Assembly (NCBI GenBank): GCA_029250685.1
Contig: JAQXEU010000034.1
Span: 1-52,054, forward strand
Length of the DNA: 52,054 nucleotides
Direction: 5' to 3'
Source: Polaribacter sp.
GTDB taxonomy: Bacteria > Bacteroidota > Bacteroidia > Flavobacteriales > Flavobacteriaceae
The notes under the pieces were generated by a model. The model did no database searches, was not told the origin of the DNA, and was given only the letters and a program-made list of their open reading frames with translations. Positions 7,626 to 15,255 of this stretch are shown here, piece by piece (positions within the stretch are counted from its first letter, which is position 1; each line of letters opens with the position of its first letter). The position numbers were made by a program, and so were the translations under genes.

Positions 7626-8960
7626 TTATTTTTCACGAATATTTTTAATCATTTCTTTTGCGTTTGAATTGGTTGGATTTAATTCTAACGCTTTTTTATA
7701 ATTTACTAATGCCAAATCATTATTTCCATTAAGGTAATAAGCTTCGCCAATACTATCGTATCCATTTGCTGAGTTTGGGAATTCTGAAATAAGCAATTTG
7801 AAAATCTTAATTGCATCCTCTATTTGATGTTTCTCAATTAGCTTATAACCAACTCGATTTAGTTCACTCTCGTTTGAAAAATTATATGTATCTAGAAAGT
7901 TCTCTTTTAAATCTTTATAAAACTGTATTCCTTCATTTACATTGTCATAACATTTTTGTCTTATGGTAAGGTAAACAGATTTTTGCGGAATTGAAAAAGC
8001 GTTTCCTTTTGTAATGTTCTCAATAGATTCAGCAATTTCTCTTAATTTAAAATTTTTATTGTTAGTCATTAAAACAATTGATAAATCCTCTTTTACATTA
8101 TAATGGATAAAAGATTCATAATTGAAAGATGACCCTTGGTGTTGATGAATACTTAATTTATCATTCTCAAATTTACCAACACCTAATGCAGATTCACTGC
8201 TCTTAGAATATGAATCGAATAATTGCGCTAAAGATTCTTTAGAAATTAACTTTCCTGAATGTAAACTTCCAATCCAATTACGCATATCACTTAAAGTAGG
8301 ATGAACCCAACCTGTAATTTCAATATCCATTGGTTTGTCATTTATAAAATCATTATTAAATGGTTTTGCTAATTGAAGATTCTCACTACTTGGGTCAATT
8401 AAAGCACCCGTCATATTGCTTGTATTAAGAAGGTTTTTTTGTATAAAATCAACAAAACTCATTCCCGATACTTTTTCAATAATTTTTCTTTGAAGAATAA
8501 CATTATTGATGCTATAAATATATCCTGAACCAGGTTTAAATTTCAATTGTTTGATTTTCCTTAAATCAGCAAAAATGTCTTTCTCGTTTTTAACAGTTCT
8601 CCACTCTACTCTTGGTAATCCGCTTGTATATTGAAGAAGGTGATTGACACGAATCGTATTTGACCATTCTGGTAAATTCATTTTAAATTTTGATATTTTA
8701 TCATCTAGATGAAGTAGACCTTTCTCTTTCAGCATCATTATAGCAACTGCGTTGAACTCTTTCCCTATAGATCCAATGTTAAATATTGAGTTTCTATTAA
8801 GTTTTTTTAATTTAGAACCATCTGTATACCCAATCTTATTTTGATTGATTAAATGATTATTTTTTATTGCTGATAAATTACTTGCTTTTTTATTGCTGCT
8901 GTTTTTACAACCAACTAATAAGATTATTGATAATAGTAAAAGTAAAAATTTTGATTTCAT
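7626..8960 (-). CDS. Serine hydrolase lipoprotein (class C beta-lactamase/PBP fold) with TPR tail
   Basis: A predicted periplasmic or outer-membrane lipoprotein of 444 residues. The signal peptide ends in lipobox LVGC (Cys18). The serine-hydrolase fold carries the catalytic SxxK as Ser64-Ile-Gly-Lys67, a YSxN-type second motif in YSINNVILQRKIIEKVSG, and an HxG-type third motif in HQHQGSSF. The last 75 residues form one to two TPR helices (ANGYDSIGEAYYLNGNNDLALVNYKKALELNP), common in flavobacterial enzymes of this family. The substrate is unknown; members include D-amino-acid peptidases and esterases, and nothing here shows antibiotic resistance. It stands alone between two direct repeats and a recombinase remnant, which suggests arrival as a mobile cassette. 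Confidence 0.88.
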   Translation of the reverse strand: MKSKFLLLLLSIILLVGCKNSSNKKASNLSAIKNNHLINQNKIGYTDGSKLKKLNRNSIFNIGSIGKEFNAVAIMMLKEKGLLHLDDKISKFKMNLPEWSNTIRVNHLLQYTSGLPRVEWRTVKNEKDIFADLRKIKQLKFKPGSGYIYSINNVILQRKIIEKVSGMSFVDFIQKNLLNTSNMTGALIDPSSENLQLAKPFNNDFINDKPMDIEITGWVHPTLSDMRNWIGSLHSGKLISKESLAQLFDSYSKSSESALGVGKFENDKLSIHQHQGSSFNYESFIHYNVKEDLSIVLMTNNKNFKLREIAESIENITKGNAFSIPQKSVYLTIRQKCYDNVNEGIQFYKDLKENFLDTYNFSNESELNRVGYKLIEKHQIEDAIKIFKLLISEFPNSANGYDSIGEAYYLNGNNDLALVNYKKALELNPTNSNAKEMIKNIREK

Positions 8961-9000
8961 TAATTTCGTTTTTAAAACTAGGTTTATTAGATTTAAAGAC

Positions 9001-9123
9001 GCTATTTTTTTTTGAATGTTGCAGTGTTTTTGAAATCCCCGCTAATCGAGAAGACTTATATAAGAACTCCCGAATACTACTCGCAGAATAAGGTTTCTGA
9101 TCTGCGCCTTCTGCAAAATATTT
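9001..9123 (-). pseudogene. Tyrosine recombinase (integrase) fragment
   Basis: The minus strand encodes YFAEGADQKPYSASSIREF and LYKSSRLAGISK, which resemble the segment just before the LRHS active-site box of XerC/D- and integron-like tyrosine recombinases (usual form FEG...YSxxSVxxIxKxAxRLAGIxK-V-TPHxLRHSFATHLLE). The resemblance stops at about TLQHSKK, where the box should begin; neither LRHS, the GHxxxxTT histidine box nor the catalytic Tyr follows. It begins directly after the stop codon of the PTASW gene in a different frame from it. It is thus a decayed piece, not an active enzyme. The family call is by eye. Confidence 0.6.
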
Positions 9124-9167
9124 TCTTTTACCAACTAGCAGTGGGAGAAAATAATAAGTCAGTTGGA
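9121..9167. repeat. Direct repeat copy A (PTASW repeat)
   Basis: Partner of 7487-7533 (about 87% identical, same orientation). It forms the 3' end of the 126-residue gene and the first bases after it. CCAACT motifs recur on both strands here, as in site-specific recombination sites with imperfect inverted repeats. Confidence 0.75.
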
Positions 9168-9508
9168 GTATCAATATCATATAAATATTGAAAACTTCTT
9201 GATTCTTTTTTGCAAAAAGGTTCTATAAGGTTTACCATATTAATGAACCCTTTTAAAGTTAAAATACAGAAAAAAGTTTCGTTGTCTTTTGTGAGTATTC
9301 CTTCGTCAGATTTAAACAATCCGAAAATTAAATTGCAGTTTCTAGGTTCAATAAAATCTACTTCAGATACATCTAATTTTTGCTTTTTATTAATGATAAC
9401 ATCGTTAATTAAATCTCTGAATTTAATTGCTTCTGCTTTGTCAAAATTGTAAAAACGAACCACGTTTTCGTCAAGTCCATTTACGTTTTCAATAAAATCT
9501 ATTTCCAT
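9128..9508 (-). CDS. Hypothetical protein, 126 aa, ending PTASW
   Basis: No family is recognised with confidence. The protein has no signal peptide or membrane segment and looks like a small soluble alpha/beta domain: an acidic N-terminus (MEIDFIENVNGLDENVVRFYNF), a helix (KAEAIKFRDLINDVI), a Cys-containing strand (RNCNLIFGLF) and hydrophobic strands (TFFCILTLKGFINMVNLI). The start codon lies 7 nt after the polA stop, so it could be translated from the polA transcript. Its last codons lie inside direct repeat A, and the same C-terminus appears as an orphan at 7494-7565. Such sharing of only the C-terminal end suggests the end is part of a recombination site. Flavobacterial homologues probably exist in similar accessory contexts. 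Confidence 0.7.
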   Translation of the reverse strand: MEIDFIENVNGLDENVVRFYNFDKAEAIKFRDLINDVIINKKQKLDVSEVDFIEPRNCNLIFGLFKSDEGILTKDNETFFCILTLKGFINMVNLIEPFCKKESRSFQYLYDIDTPTDLLFSPTASW

Positions 9509-9515
9509 TTATTTT

Positions 9516-12371
9516 TTAATGTGCTTCTAGCCAATTATTACCTAAATCAATTTCAACATCTAACGGAACCGTCATTTTAAAAGCATTTTCCATTTCTTGC
9601 TTAATAATTGGTTTGATGATTTCTAACTCCTCTTTATGTGTGTCAAAAACCAATTCATCATGCACTTGCAACAACATTTTCGATTTAAAGTTCTCTTTCT
9701 CAAATCGATTGTAAATATTAATCATTGCTAGTTTTATAATGTCTGCAGCAGAACCTTGAATTGGTGCATTTACAGCATTTCTTTCTGCGCCACTACGCAC
9801 AATTGCATTCTGAGAATTAATATCTTTTAAATACCTACGTCTGTTTAAAACTGTTTCTACATAACCATGTTCACGCGCAAAATCTACTTGCGATGTCATG
9901 TACGCTTTTAACTTTGGATAGGTTTCGTAATAGGTGTCAATCAATTCTTTTGCTTCACCTCTTGATAAATCTGTTTGATTGCTCAATCCGAAAGCAGAAA
10001 CACCATAAATAATTCCGAAATTCACCGTTTTTGCATTACTTCTTTGTTCTCGTGTAACTTCATCAATCGGAACATTAAATACTTTTGCAGCAGTTGAAGC
10101 GTGAATGTCTTCACCATTTTTAAATGCATTAATCATTGTTTCTTCTTCACTCAAAGCAGCGATAATTCGCAATTCAATTTGAGAATAATCTGCCGCCAAC
10201 AACACATAATTTTCATCACGTGGAATAAACGCTTTTCTAACTTCTCGACCGCGTTCTGTTCTAATCGGAATGTTCTGTAAATTAGGGTTGTTAGAGCTCA
10301 AACGGCCAGTAGCAGCAACAGCTTGTGCATAAACTGTATGAATTCTGTTTGTCTTCGGATTTATCTCGTTTGGCAACGCATCTACATATGTGCTTTGTAA
10401 TTTTTTATACTGACGGTATTCTTGAATATCTCTAATAATTTGATGGTCTTTTGCTAGAAATGATAGAATATCTTCGCTTGTTTTATATTGTCCAGTTTTG
10501 GTCTTTTTTGGCTTGTCAACCAACTTCATGTTTTCGAACAATACAATTCCTAATTGTTTTGGCGATGCAATATTAAACTCTTCGCCAGCTTGTTCATAAA
10601 TGCCTTTTTCAAGACGAGCAATATCATCAGTTAATGCAACAGAAAGTTCTTTTAAAAAATCGGTGTTTAAGTTGATTCCTTCAATTTCCATTGCCGATAA
10701 AACAGCAACTAATGGCAATTCAACTTCGTTAAATAATTTGGTTAAATTTCCTTCGGATAATTCTTTGGTAAAATGTTCTTTTAATTGCAGAGTAATATCA
10801 GCATCTTCAACAGCGTACTCTGTTTGTTCTTCAATCGGAACGACTCTCATTGAGAGTTGATTTTTTCCTTTTTTCCCAATCAATTCTGTGATAGAAACTG
10901 GTTGATAATTCAAATAGGTTTCTGCTAAAATATCCATATTATGGCGCATATCTGGATTGATCAAATAATGCGCAATCATCGTATCAAATAACTTTCCTTT
11001 TACAGGTATTTCGTAGTTTGATAATACTTTAATATCATATTTTAAATTATGACCAATCTTTTGAATGTCTGATTCAAAAAACGGAATAAACTCTTCTAAA
11101 ATAGCTTTTGTTGCTGACTGATTTTCTGGAAATGAAACATAATATCCTTTTCCGATTTCAAACGAAAAAGCAATTCCGATTAACTCAACTTCCAACGCTT
11201 TTAATCCTGTCGTTTCCGTATCAAAACAAACCGATGTTTGTTGCATTAGCTTTTTCAACAACATTTTTCGAGACAAAGGCGAATCAATATGTTGGTAAAA
11301 ATGATCAGTATTTTTTATGTTTTTAAAACCAGAAGCAATTTCATCTTCAGAAACGGTTCCTGTTCCCGGAGCAGCAAATAAATCGAATTGTCCACTTGCA
11401 TTTGCATTTGAAGGTTTTTTTGGCGACTTTGGTTTTTCTTCTGTTTTTTGTTCGCTGAGCGAAGTCGAAGCGACATTCTTTTTTTCATCAACAGCAAAAG
11501 TTCTCGTGAAATTGACTAATAAATTTCTGAATTCTAAATCGTTAAAAAGCGCTGTTACTTTTGGAATATCTGGTTGATCTAACTCAAAATCTTTCGCGTC
11601 AAAAGTTACAGGGACATCCAACATTATGGTTGCTAATTTCTTAGAAAGTAAACCCAATTCTTTTGCGCCTTCAATTTTTTCTTTCAGCTTTCCTTTTAAA
11701 TCTGCTGTGTTTGCTAACAGATTTTCCATTGAACCGTATTGTGCTAAAAACTTCTTTGCAGTTTTTTCTCCAACGCCTGGTAAACCAGGAATATTGTCAG
11801 CAGAATCTCCCATCATTCCTAAAAAATCAATGACTTGTTCTGGATTAACAACTCCAAATTTTTCTTGTACTTCTGGAATTCCCCAAATATCATAACCGCC
11901 ACCAAAACGTGGCTTGTACATAAAAATATTTTCTGAAACTAATTGTGCAAAGTCCTTATCTGGCGTAACCATAAAAGTTTTATAACCTTCTTTTTCTGCT
12001 TGCTTAGAAAGTGTTCCAATTACATCATCTGCTTCAAAACCCGCTTTTACCATAATTGGAATGTGCATGGCTTTTAAAATCTCTTGAATATACGGAACCG
12101 CAATTTTAATTGCTTCTGGCGTTTCGTCTCTGTTGGCTTTATAAGCTTCAAACATTTCTATTCTGTCAACGCTACCGCCTTTATCAAAACAAACCGCTAA
12201 ATGATCTGGTCGCTCACGCTTTATAACATCTAATAATGAATTCATAAAACCCATAATTGCAGAAGTATCAACTCCTTTAGAATTGATTCTAGGGTTTTTA
12301 ATAAAAGCATAATATCCTCGGAAAATTAATGCAAAAGCATCAACTAAAAAAACTCTTTTTTGATCTGACAT
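9516..12371 (-). CDS. polA: DNA polymerase I
   Basis: Repair and Okazaki-fragment polymerase of 951 residues with all three activities. The 5'-3' exonuclease domain fills about 1-290 (VFLVDAFALIFRGYYAF; GFEADDVIGT; FLGMMGDSADNIPGLPGVGEKTA). The 3'-5' exonuclease domain starts near 350 and keeps the metal-binding FDTETTGL (383-390), so proofreading is probably active, unlike in Taq polymerase. The polymerase domain shows motif A (AADYSQIELRIIAALS), motif B (RSNAKTVNFGIIYGVSAFG) and motif C (LLQVHDELVF). The linker (292-345) is Lys/Ser/Glu rich and contains a dispersed palindromic repeat read as VASTSLSEQ (300-308). The 96-nt gap to iaaA is divergent and shows no perfect TAnnTTTG element. Confidence 0.98.
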   Translation of the reverse strand: MSDQKRVFLVDAFALIFRGYYAFIKNPRINSKGVDTSAIMGFMNSLLDVIKRERPDHLAVCFDKGGSVDRIEMFEAYKANRDETPEAIKIAVPYIQEILKAMHIPIMVKAGFEADDVIGTLSKQAEKEGYKTFMVTPDKDFAQLVSENIFMYKPRFGGGYDIWGIPEVQEKFGVVNPEQVIDFLGMMGDSADNIPGLPGVGEKTAKKFLAQYGSMENLLANTADLKGKLKEKIEGAKELGLLSKKLATIMLDVPVTFDAKDFELDQPDIPKVTALFNDLEFRNLLVNFTRTFAVDEKKNVASTSLSEQKTEEKPKSPKKPSNANASGQFDLFAAPGTGTVSEDEIASGFKNIKNTDHFYQHIDSPLSRKMLLKKLMQQTSVCFDTETTGLKALEVELIGIAFSFEIGKGYYVSFPENQSATKAILEEFIPFFESDIQKIGHNLKYDIKVLSNYEIPVKGKLFDTMIAHYLINPDMRHNMDILAETYLNYQPVSITELIGKKGKNQLSMRVVPIEEQTEYAVEDADITLQLKEHFTKELSEGNLTKLFNEVELPLVAVLSAMEIEGINLNTDFLKELSVALTDDIARLEKGIYEQAGEEFNIASPKQLGIVLFENMKLVDKPKKTKTGQYKTSEDILSFLAKDHQIIRDIQEYRQYKKLQSTYVDALPNEINPKTNRIHTVYAQAVAATGRLSSNNPNLQNIPIRTERGREVRKAFIPRDENYVLLAADYSQIELRIIAALSEEETMINAFKNGEDIHASTAAKVFNVPIDEVTREQRSNAKTVNFGIIYGVSAFGLSNQTDLSRGEAKELIDTYYETYPKLKAYMTSQVDFAREHGYVETVLNRRRYLKDINSQNAIVRSGAERNAVNAPIQGSAADIIKLAMINIYNRFEKENFKSKMLLQVHDELVFDTHKEELEIIKPIIKQEMENAFKMTVPLDVEIDLGNNWLEAH
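11452..11474. repeat. Dispersed palindromic element inside the polA linker
   Basis: TCGCT-GAGCGAAGTCGA-AGCGA. The 12-base core is identical to that at 13405-13426, and the flanking arms (TCGCT/AGCGA here, TAGCT/AGCTA there) differ but remain complementary within each copy. In polA it is in frame and codes for part of the inter-domain linker. Confidence 0.7.
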
Positions 12372-12467
12372 TGTAAAAATATTGAAGTTATAAATCTACA
12401 AAAACTTATGCGTTTAATTCCTATTAATTGAAATGCAATTTGTAATTTTCGACTTTAAAATGATAAC

Positions 12468-13397
12468 ATGAAAAACTTTTCAATTGCCATTCACGGCGGT
12501 GCAGGGACTTTAGTAAAAGGAATGATGACTTCTGAATTAGAAGCGCAATATAAATCGGCTTTAAAATTAGCCTTAGATGCTGGTTACTCCGTTTTAGAAA
12601 ATGGAGGAAGTGCTGTTGATGCAGTTGAAAAATCAGTAATCGTTTTAGAAGATTCTCATTTGTTTAATGCAGGAAAAGGAGCTGTTTTTACTGCGCAAGA
12701 GACACATGAAATGGATGCTGCAATTATGGACGGAAAAACATTAAACGCAGGCGCAGTTTCTTTGATAACAGGAATTAGAAACCCGGTTTCATTATCAAAA
12801 GATGTGATGGAAAAAAGTGAACATGTTTTTTTAGCAGGAGAAGGCGCAATGCAATTCGCAAAAATGAATGATTATAAAATTGAAGATGAATCTTATTTTT
12901 ATGATGAATTTCGTCACAATCAATGGCTAGAAATAAAGGATACAGATAGTTTTCAGTTAGATCACGCAAAGAAAAAAGATTCAAAATTTGGAACAGTTGG
13001 AGCCGTTGCTTGTGATCAAAATGGGAATATTGCTGCCGCTACTTCAACTGGAGGAATGACCAATAAAAAATTTGGTAGAGTAGGAGATTCACCTATGATT
13101 GGAGCAGGAAATTATGCCAATAATAAAACGTGTGCTATTTCGTGTACTGGAAGTGGAGAGTTTTTTATTCGTGGAGTTGTAGCATATGATGTTGCTTGTT
13201 TAATGGAACACAAAGAAATGTCTTTAGAGGCGGCTTCTAATGAAGTCATCAATAAAAGAATTTTAGAAATTGGTGGTGACGGTGGTTTGGTTGCAGTTGA
13301 TGCAAAAGGAAACATTGCAATGCCTTTTAATACAGAAGGAATGTACAGAGCTAGTAAATCCTCTAACGGAAAAGAAGAAATTTCTATTTATAAATAA
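12468..13397 (+). CDS. iaaA: Isoaspartyl peptidase / L-asparaginase (Ntn hydrolase)
   Basis: Cleaves isoaspartyl dipeptides, including the beta-Asp-Arg released from cyanophycin, and often asparagine. The 309-residue precursor has the family N-terminus (SIAIHGGAGTL), the NAGKGAVFT segment and the autocleavage site SKFG-TVGAVACD, where Thr176 becomes the N-terminal nucleophile of the beta subunit. Downstream TSTGGMTNKKFGRVGDSPMIGAGNYA and TGSGEFFIR are the substrate-binding loops. No signal peptide is visible, so it acts in the cytoplasm. The neighbour is cyanophycinase, converging from the other side; the two would degrade cyanophycin in sequence. The 27-nt gap between their stop codons is filled by a dispersed palindromic repeat. 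Confidence 0.93.
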   Translation: MKNFSIAIHGGAGTLVKGMMTSELEAQYKSALKLALDAGYSVLENGGSAVDAVEKSVIVLEDSHLFNAGKGAVFTAQETHEMDAAIMDGKTLNAGAVSLITGIRNPVSLSKDVMEKSEHVFLAGEGAMQFAKMNDYKIEDESYFYDEFRHNQWLEIKDTDSFQLDHAKKKDSKFGTVGAVACDQNGNIAAATSTGGMTNKKFGRVGDSPMIGAGNYANNKTCAISCTGSGEFFIRGVVAYDVACLMEHKEMSLEAASNEVINKRILEIGGDGGLVAVDAKGNIAMPFNTEGMYRASKSSNGKEEISIYK

Positions 13398-13404
13398 CAA
13401 TTGG

Positions 13405-13426
13405 TAGCTGAGCGAAGTCGAAGCTA
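13405..13426. repeat. Dispersed palindromic element between iaaA and cphB
   Basis: TAGCT-GAGCGAAGTCGA-AGCTA, the second copy of the element in polA. It provides the TAG stop codon of cphB (13424-13426). The arms differ from those of the polA copy but are complementary, which supports selection on, or transposition of, a hairpin. Confidence 0.7.
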
Positions 13427-14287
13427 AATAAAAGGGGCATCAATTGCTAATACAGAAACTTTTCTGTCTTTTATAGAATACATATCACTATTAGAAAGTA
13501 CATGAACGGTAAGATTTGCCATTGTCATTGGCGTACCTTCTTCTAATATTTTTTCGTTGTTGTGTGTAAGTTTACTTCCATCAAAAACAATCACCATTCC
13601 AGAACCAATTACAGTGCATTCGTTTCCGTTTTTAATAATCATTCCTGTGTCTTCAGCTAAACCTAGACCAATTAAATTGGGGTGTTTTGCAACGGCTTCG
13701 GATTGTCTTCCAAAACGTCCACGTCTAATAAAATGTGTATCAATAATTAATTCAGGAATCAAGTTTAAACCATTATACATCGTAACAGCACCTTTAATAA
13801 AAGCTTCTGAAGCACTTCCGCCGGCAATCATTTCATTTGCCATTGCCATTGCGCCAGCACTTGTTCCTGCAATCACAAAACCTTCTTCATTTTTATAACG
13901 ATCTGCTAAAATTGTATGAATGGTTGTTCCGCCAATTTTATCAGTAATTTTAGATTGATTTCCTCCAGAAAACATTATGCAATTAGCATTTTTTATCAAT
14001 TCGATAGCTTCTGGTTTTTCAGAATCGTCTTTGCTTCTAATGTCTAAAACTGCAATGTTTTTACAGCCTAATGTCGTAAAGGCATCTAAGTAGTTTTCTC
14101 CAACTTCAACCGGAATGCTAGATGCTGTAGGTATAATTACAATATTTGCATCAATCCCTCCAGCTTCTTTTACTACATGAAACAAAATTCCTTCGCTAAT
14201 AAACTCTTGAGTGTATTGCTCGTTTTCTTCATTTCCCTTATCCTCATTTCCTCCAATCGGAATTAATGTTCCTTTAACTAATTGCAT
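13424..14287 (-). CDS. cphB: Cyanophycinase
   Basis: Serine exopeptidase (family S51) that cuts cyanophycin, the Asp-Arg storage polymer, to beta-Asp-Arg dipeptides. The 287-residue protein shows PIGGNEDKG at the N-terminus, IIPTASSIP, CIMFSGGNQSKI and the nucleophile motif GTSAGA with Ser143; the oxyanion and helix segment MAMANEMIAGG follows. No export signal is seen, so it is the intracellular form. The dipeptides would go to IaaA next door. The partner synthetase gene survives only as a fragment on the other strand, starting four bases upstream of the cphB start codon, so the original cphB promoter region has been rearranged. TAAGTTTA just before the ATG is one mismatch from the -7 consensus. 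Confidence 0.93.
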   Translation of the reverse strand: MQLVKGTLIPIGGNEDKGNEENEQYTQEFISEGILFHVVKEAGGIDANIVIIPTASSIPVEVGENYLDAFTTLGCKNIAVLDIRSKDDSEKPEAIELIKNANCIMFSGGNQSKITDKIGGTTIHTILADRYKNEEGFVIAGTSAGAMAMANEMIAGGSASEAFIKGAVTMYNGLNLIPELIIDTHFIRRGRFGRQSEAVAKHPNLIGLGLAEDTGMIIKNGNECTVIGSGMVIVFDGSKLTHNNEKILEEGTPMTMANLTVHVLSNSDMYSIKDRKVSVLAIDAPFI

Positions 14288-14291
14288 CTAA

Positions 14292-14885
14292 ACTTATTAT
14301 AAAATTAATGGAGCAACATATATTGCTGCTGATGGAACTTGGATGGGACACATTATTGAACATATTGCTTTAGAAATTCAAACTTTAGCAGGAATGGACA
14401 CTGGTTTTGGAAGAACGCGCGGTTATGGAGAAGAAGGTGTTTACAGTGTTGTTTTTTCTTATATGGAAGAATCTGTTGGTAGATTTGCAGCAAAATCTGC
14501 GGTTAGAATTTGTGAAGCATTAATTGCTGGTGAAGAGTACGACTTAACTGATGATATTCAGGAAATGCGCGAATTAAGAGAATATTCGCGATTAGGACCA
14601 AGTACAGGCTCTATTGTAGAAGAAGCAGAAGCTCGAGGAATTCCTTGGATACGATTAAATAAATACTCTTTAGTTCAATTAGGTTATGGCGCCATCCAAA
14701 AACGCATACAAGCTACAGTTACAAGTGAAACTAGTAGTATTGGTGTTGAATTAGCTTGTGATAAAGAAGACACAAAATACTTGTTGGAACAAGCAGAGGT
14801 TGAGGTTCCAAAAGGAGATATTATCCGAAGAGAACGAAGCTTAGAAGACGCTTGTTTTGTTGAAAAAAGCTTGATAATCAGTTGA
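14292..14885 (+). pseudogene. cphA: Cyanophycin synthetase, internal fragment
   Basis: The frame opens after a stop at 14289-14291 without a start codon and carries GTWMGHIIEHIALEIQTLAG, GFGRTRGYGEEGVYSVVF, DIQEMRELREYSRLGPSTGS, RGIPWIRLNKYSLVQLGYG and LACDKEDTKYLLEQAEVEVP. These match CphA from about residue 75 to 240. The first 70 residues, nearly all of the ATP-grasp domain and the whole Mur-ligase-like domain of the normal 870-900 residue enzyme are gone; after GDIIRRERSLEDACFVEK the frame ends in a few unrelated residues. An ATG at 14343 would give 180 residues, but this cannot polymerise cyanophycin. It is a deletion remnant. Confidence 0.9.
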
Positions 14886-14908
14886 TTTAATCAAAAATGT
14901 TATATTTG
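14882..14908 (+). promoter_or_regulatory. Probable promoter of the thioredoxin-like gene
   Basis: TATATTTG (14901-14908) matches TAnnTTTG; a TTG lies 16 nt upstream (14882-14884), shorter than the usual 19. The leader to the ATG at 14962 would be about 48 nt. Confidence 0.5.
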
Positions 14909-14961
14909 TAATCTAACAAGTAGATGACTATTGTATTTTTCCCCCTAAAAAACTATAGATT

Positions 14962-15255
14962 ATGACAAAATTTGGAGAGTTAATTAATGTAAAAAAACCA
15001 GTCTTAATAGATTTTTATTTTGATTGGAGTGAAGAAGAAAACAACCTTGATACTTTAAAGGATGTTGCTGCTGCATTAGGTGACAAAGCAAAAGTGATAA
15101 AAATTGATATCAAAAAGAACGAAATTCTTGCAGACACTTTACGTGTAAAAGGAAATCCTACTTTTATGATTTATAAAAATGGCGAAATGAAATGGCGTCA
15201 AACTGGCGAGCAAGATGCCAATACTTTAATCGGTTTAGTTCAGCAATACGTTTAA
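14962..15255 (+). CDS. Thioredoxin-fold protein lacking the CxxC motif
   Basis: A 97-residue single-domain thioredoxin-like protein. The fold is recognisable from KPVLIDFYFDW, VIKIDIKKNEILADTLRVKGNPTFMIYKNG with the cis-proline Pro66, and the GxxDANTLIGLVQQ helix. Where thioredoxin has W-C-G-P-C this protein has W22-S-E-E-E, and it contains no cysteine at all, so it cannot be a disulfide oxidoreductase. Related flavobacterial proteins with the same loss exist as a conserved group, which argues for a binding or chaperone role rather than decay. It overlaps the convergent polysaccharide deacetylase gene by four bases at the stop codons. Confidence 0.85.
   Translation: MTKFGELINVKKPVLIDFYFDWSEEENNLDTLKDVAAALGDKAKVIKIDIKKNEILADTLRVKGNPTFMIYKNGEMKWRQTGEQDANTLIGLVQQYV

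Noticed and set aside
7626..8960. Serine hydrolase as an antibiotic-resistance beta-lactamase
   Set aside because: It shares the fold and SxxK motif, but a lipoprotein anchor and TPR tail are typical of peptidase/esterase-type members; nothing shows resistance.
8867..9091. 74-codon plus-strand frame over the serine hydrolase start and recombinase remnant
   Set aside because: Antisense to the signal peptide of the lipoprotein and to the recombinase remnant; no independent evidence.
7487..9167. Classical integron attC sites
   Set aside because: One GTTGGAT fits the GTTRRRY core on the plus strand in copy B, but copy A does not, and no intI-specific domain is present. A related but different system is more likely.
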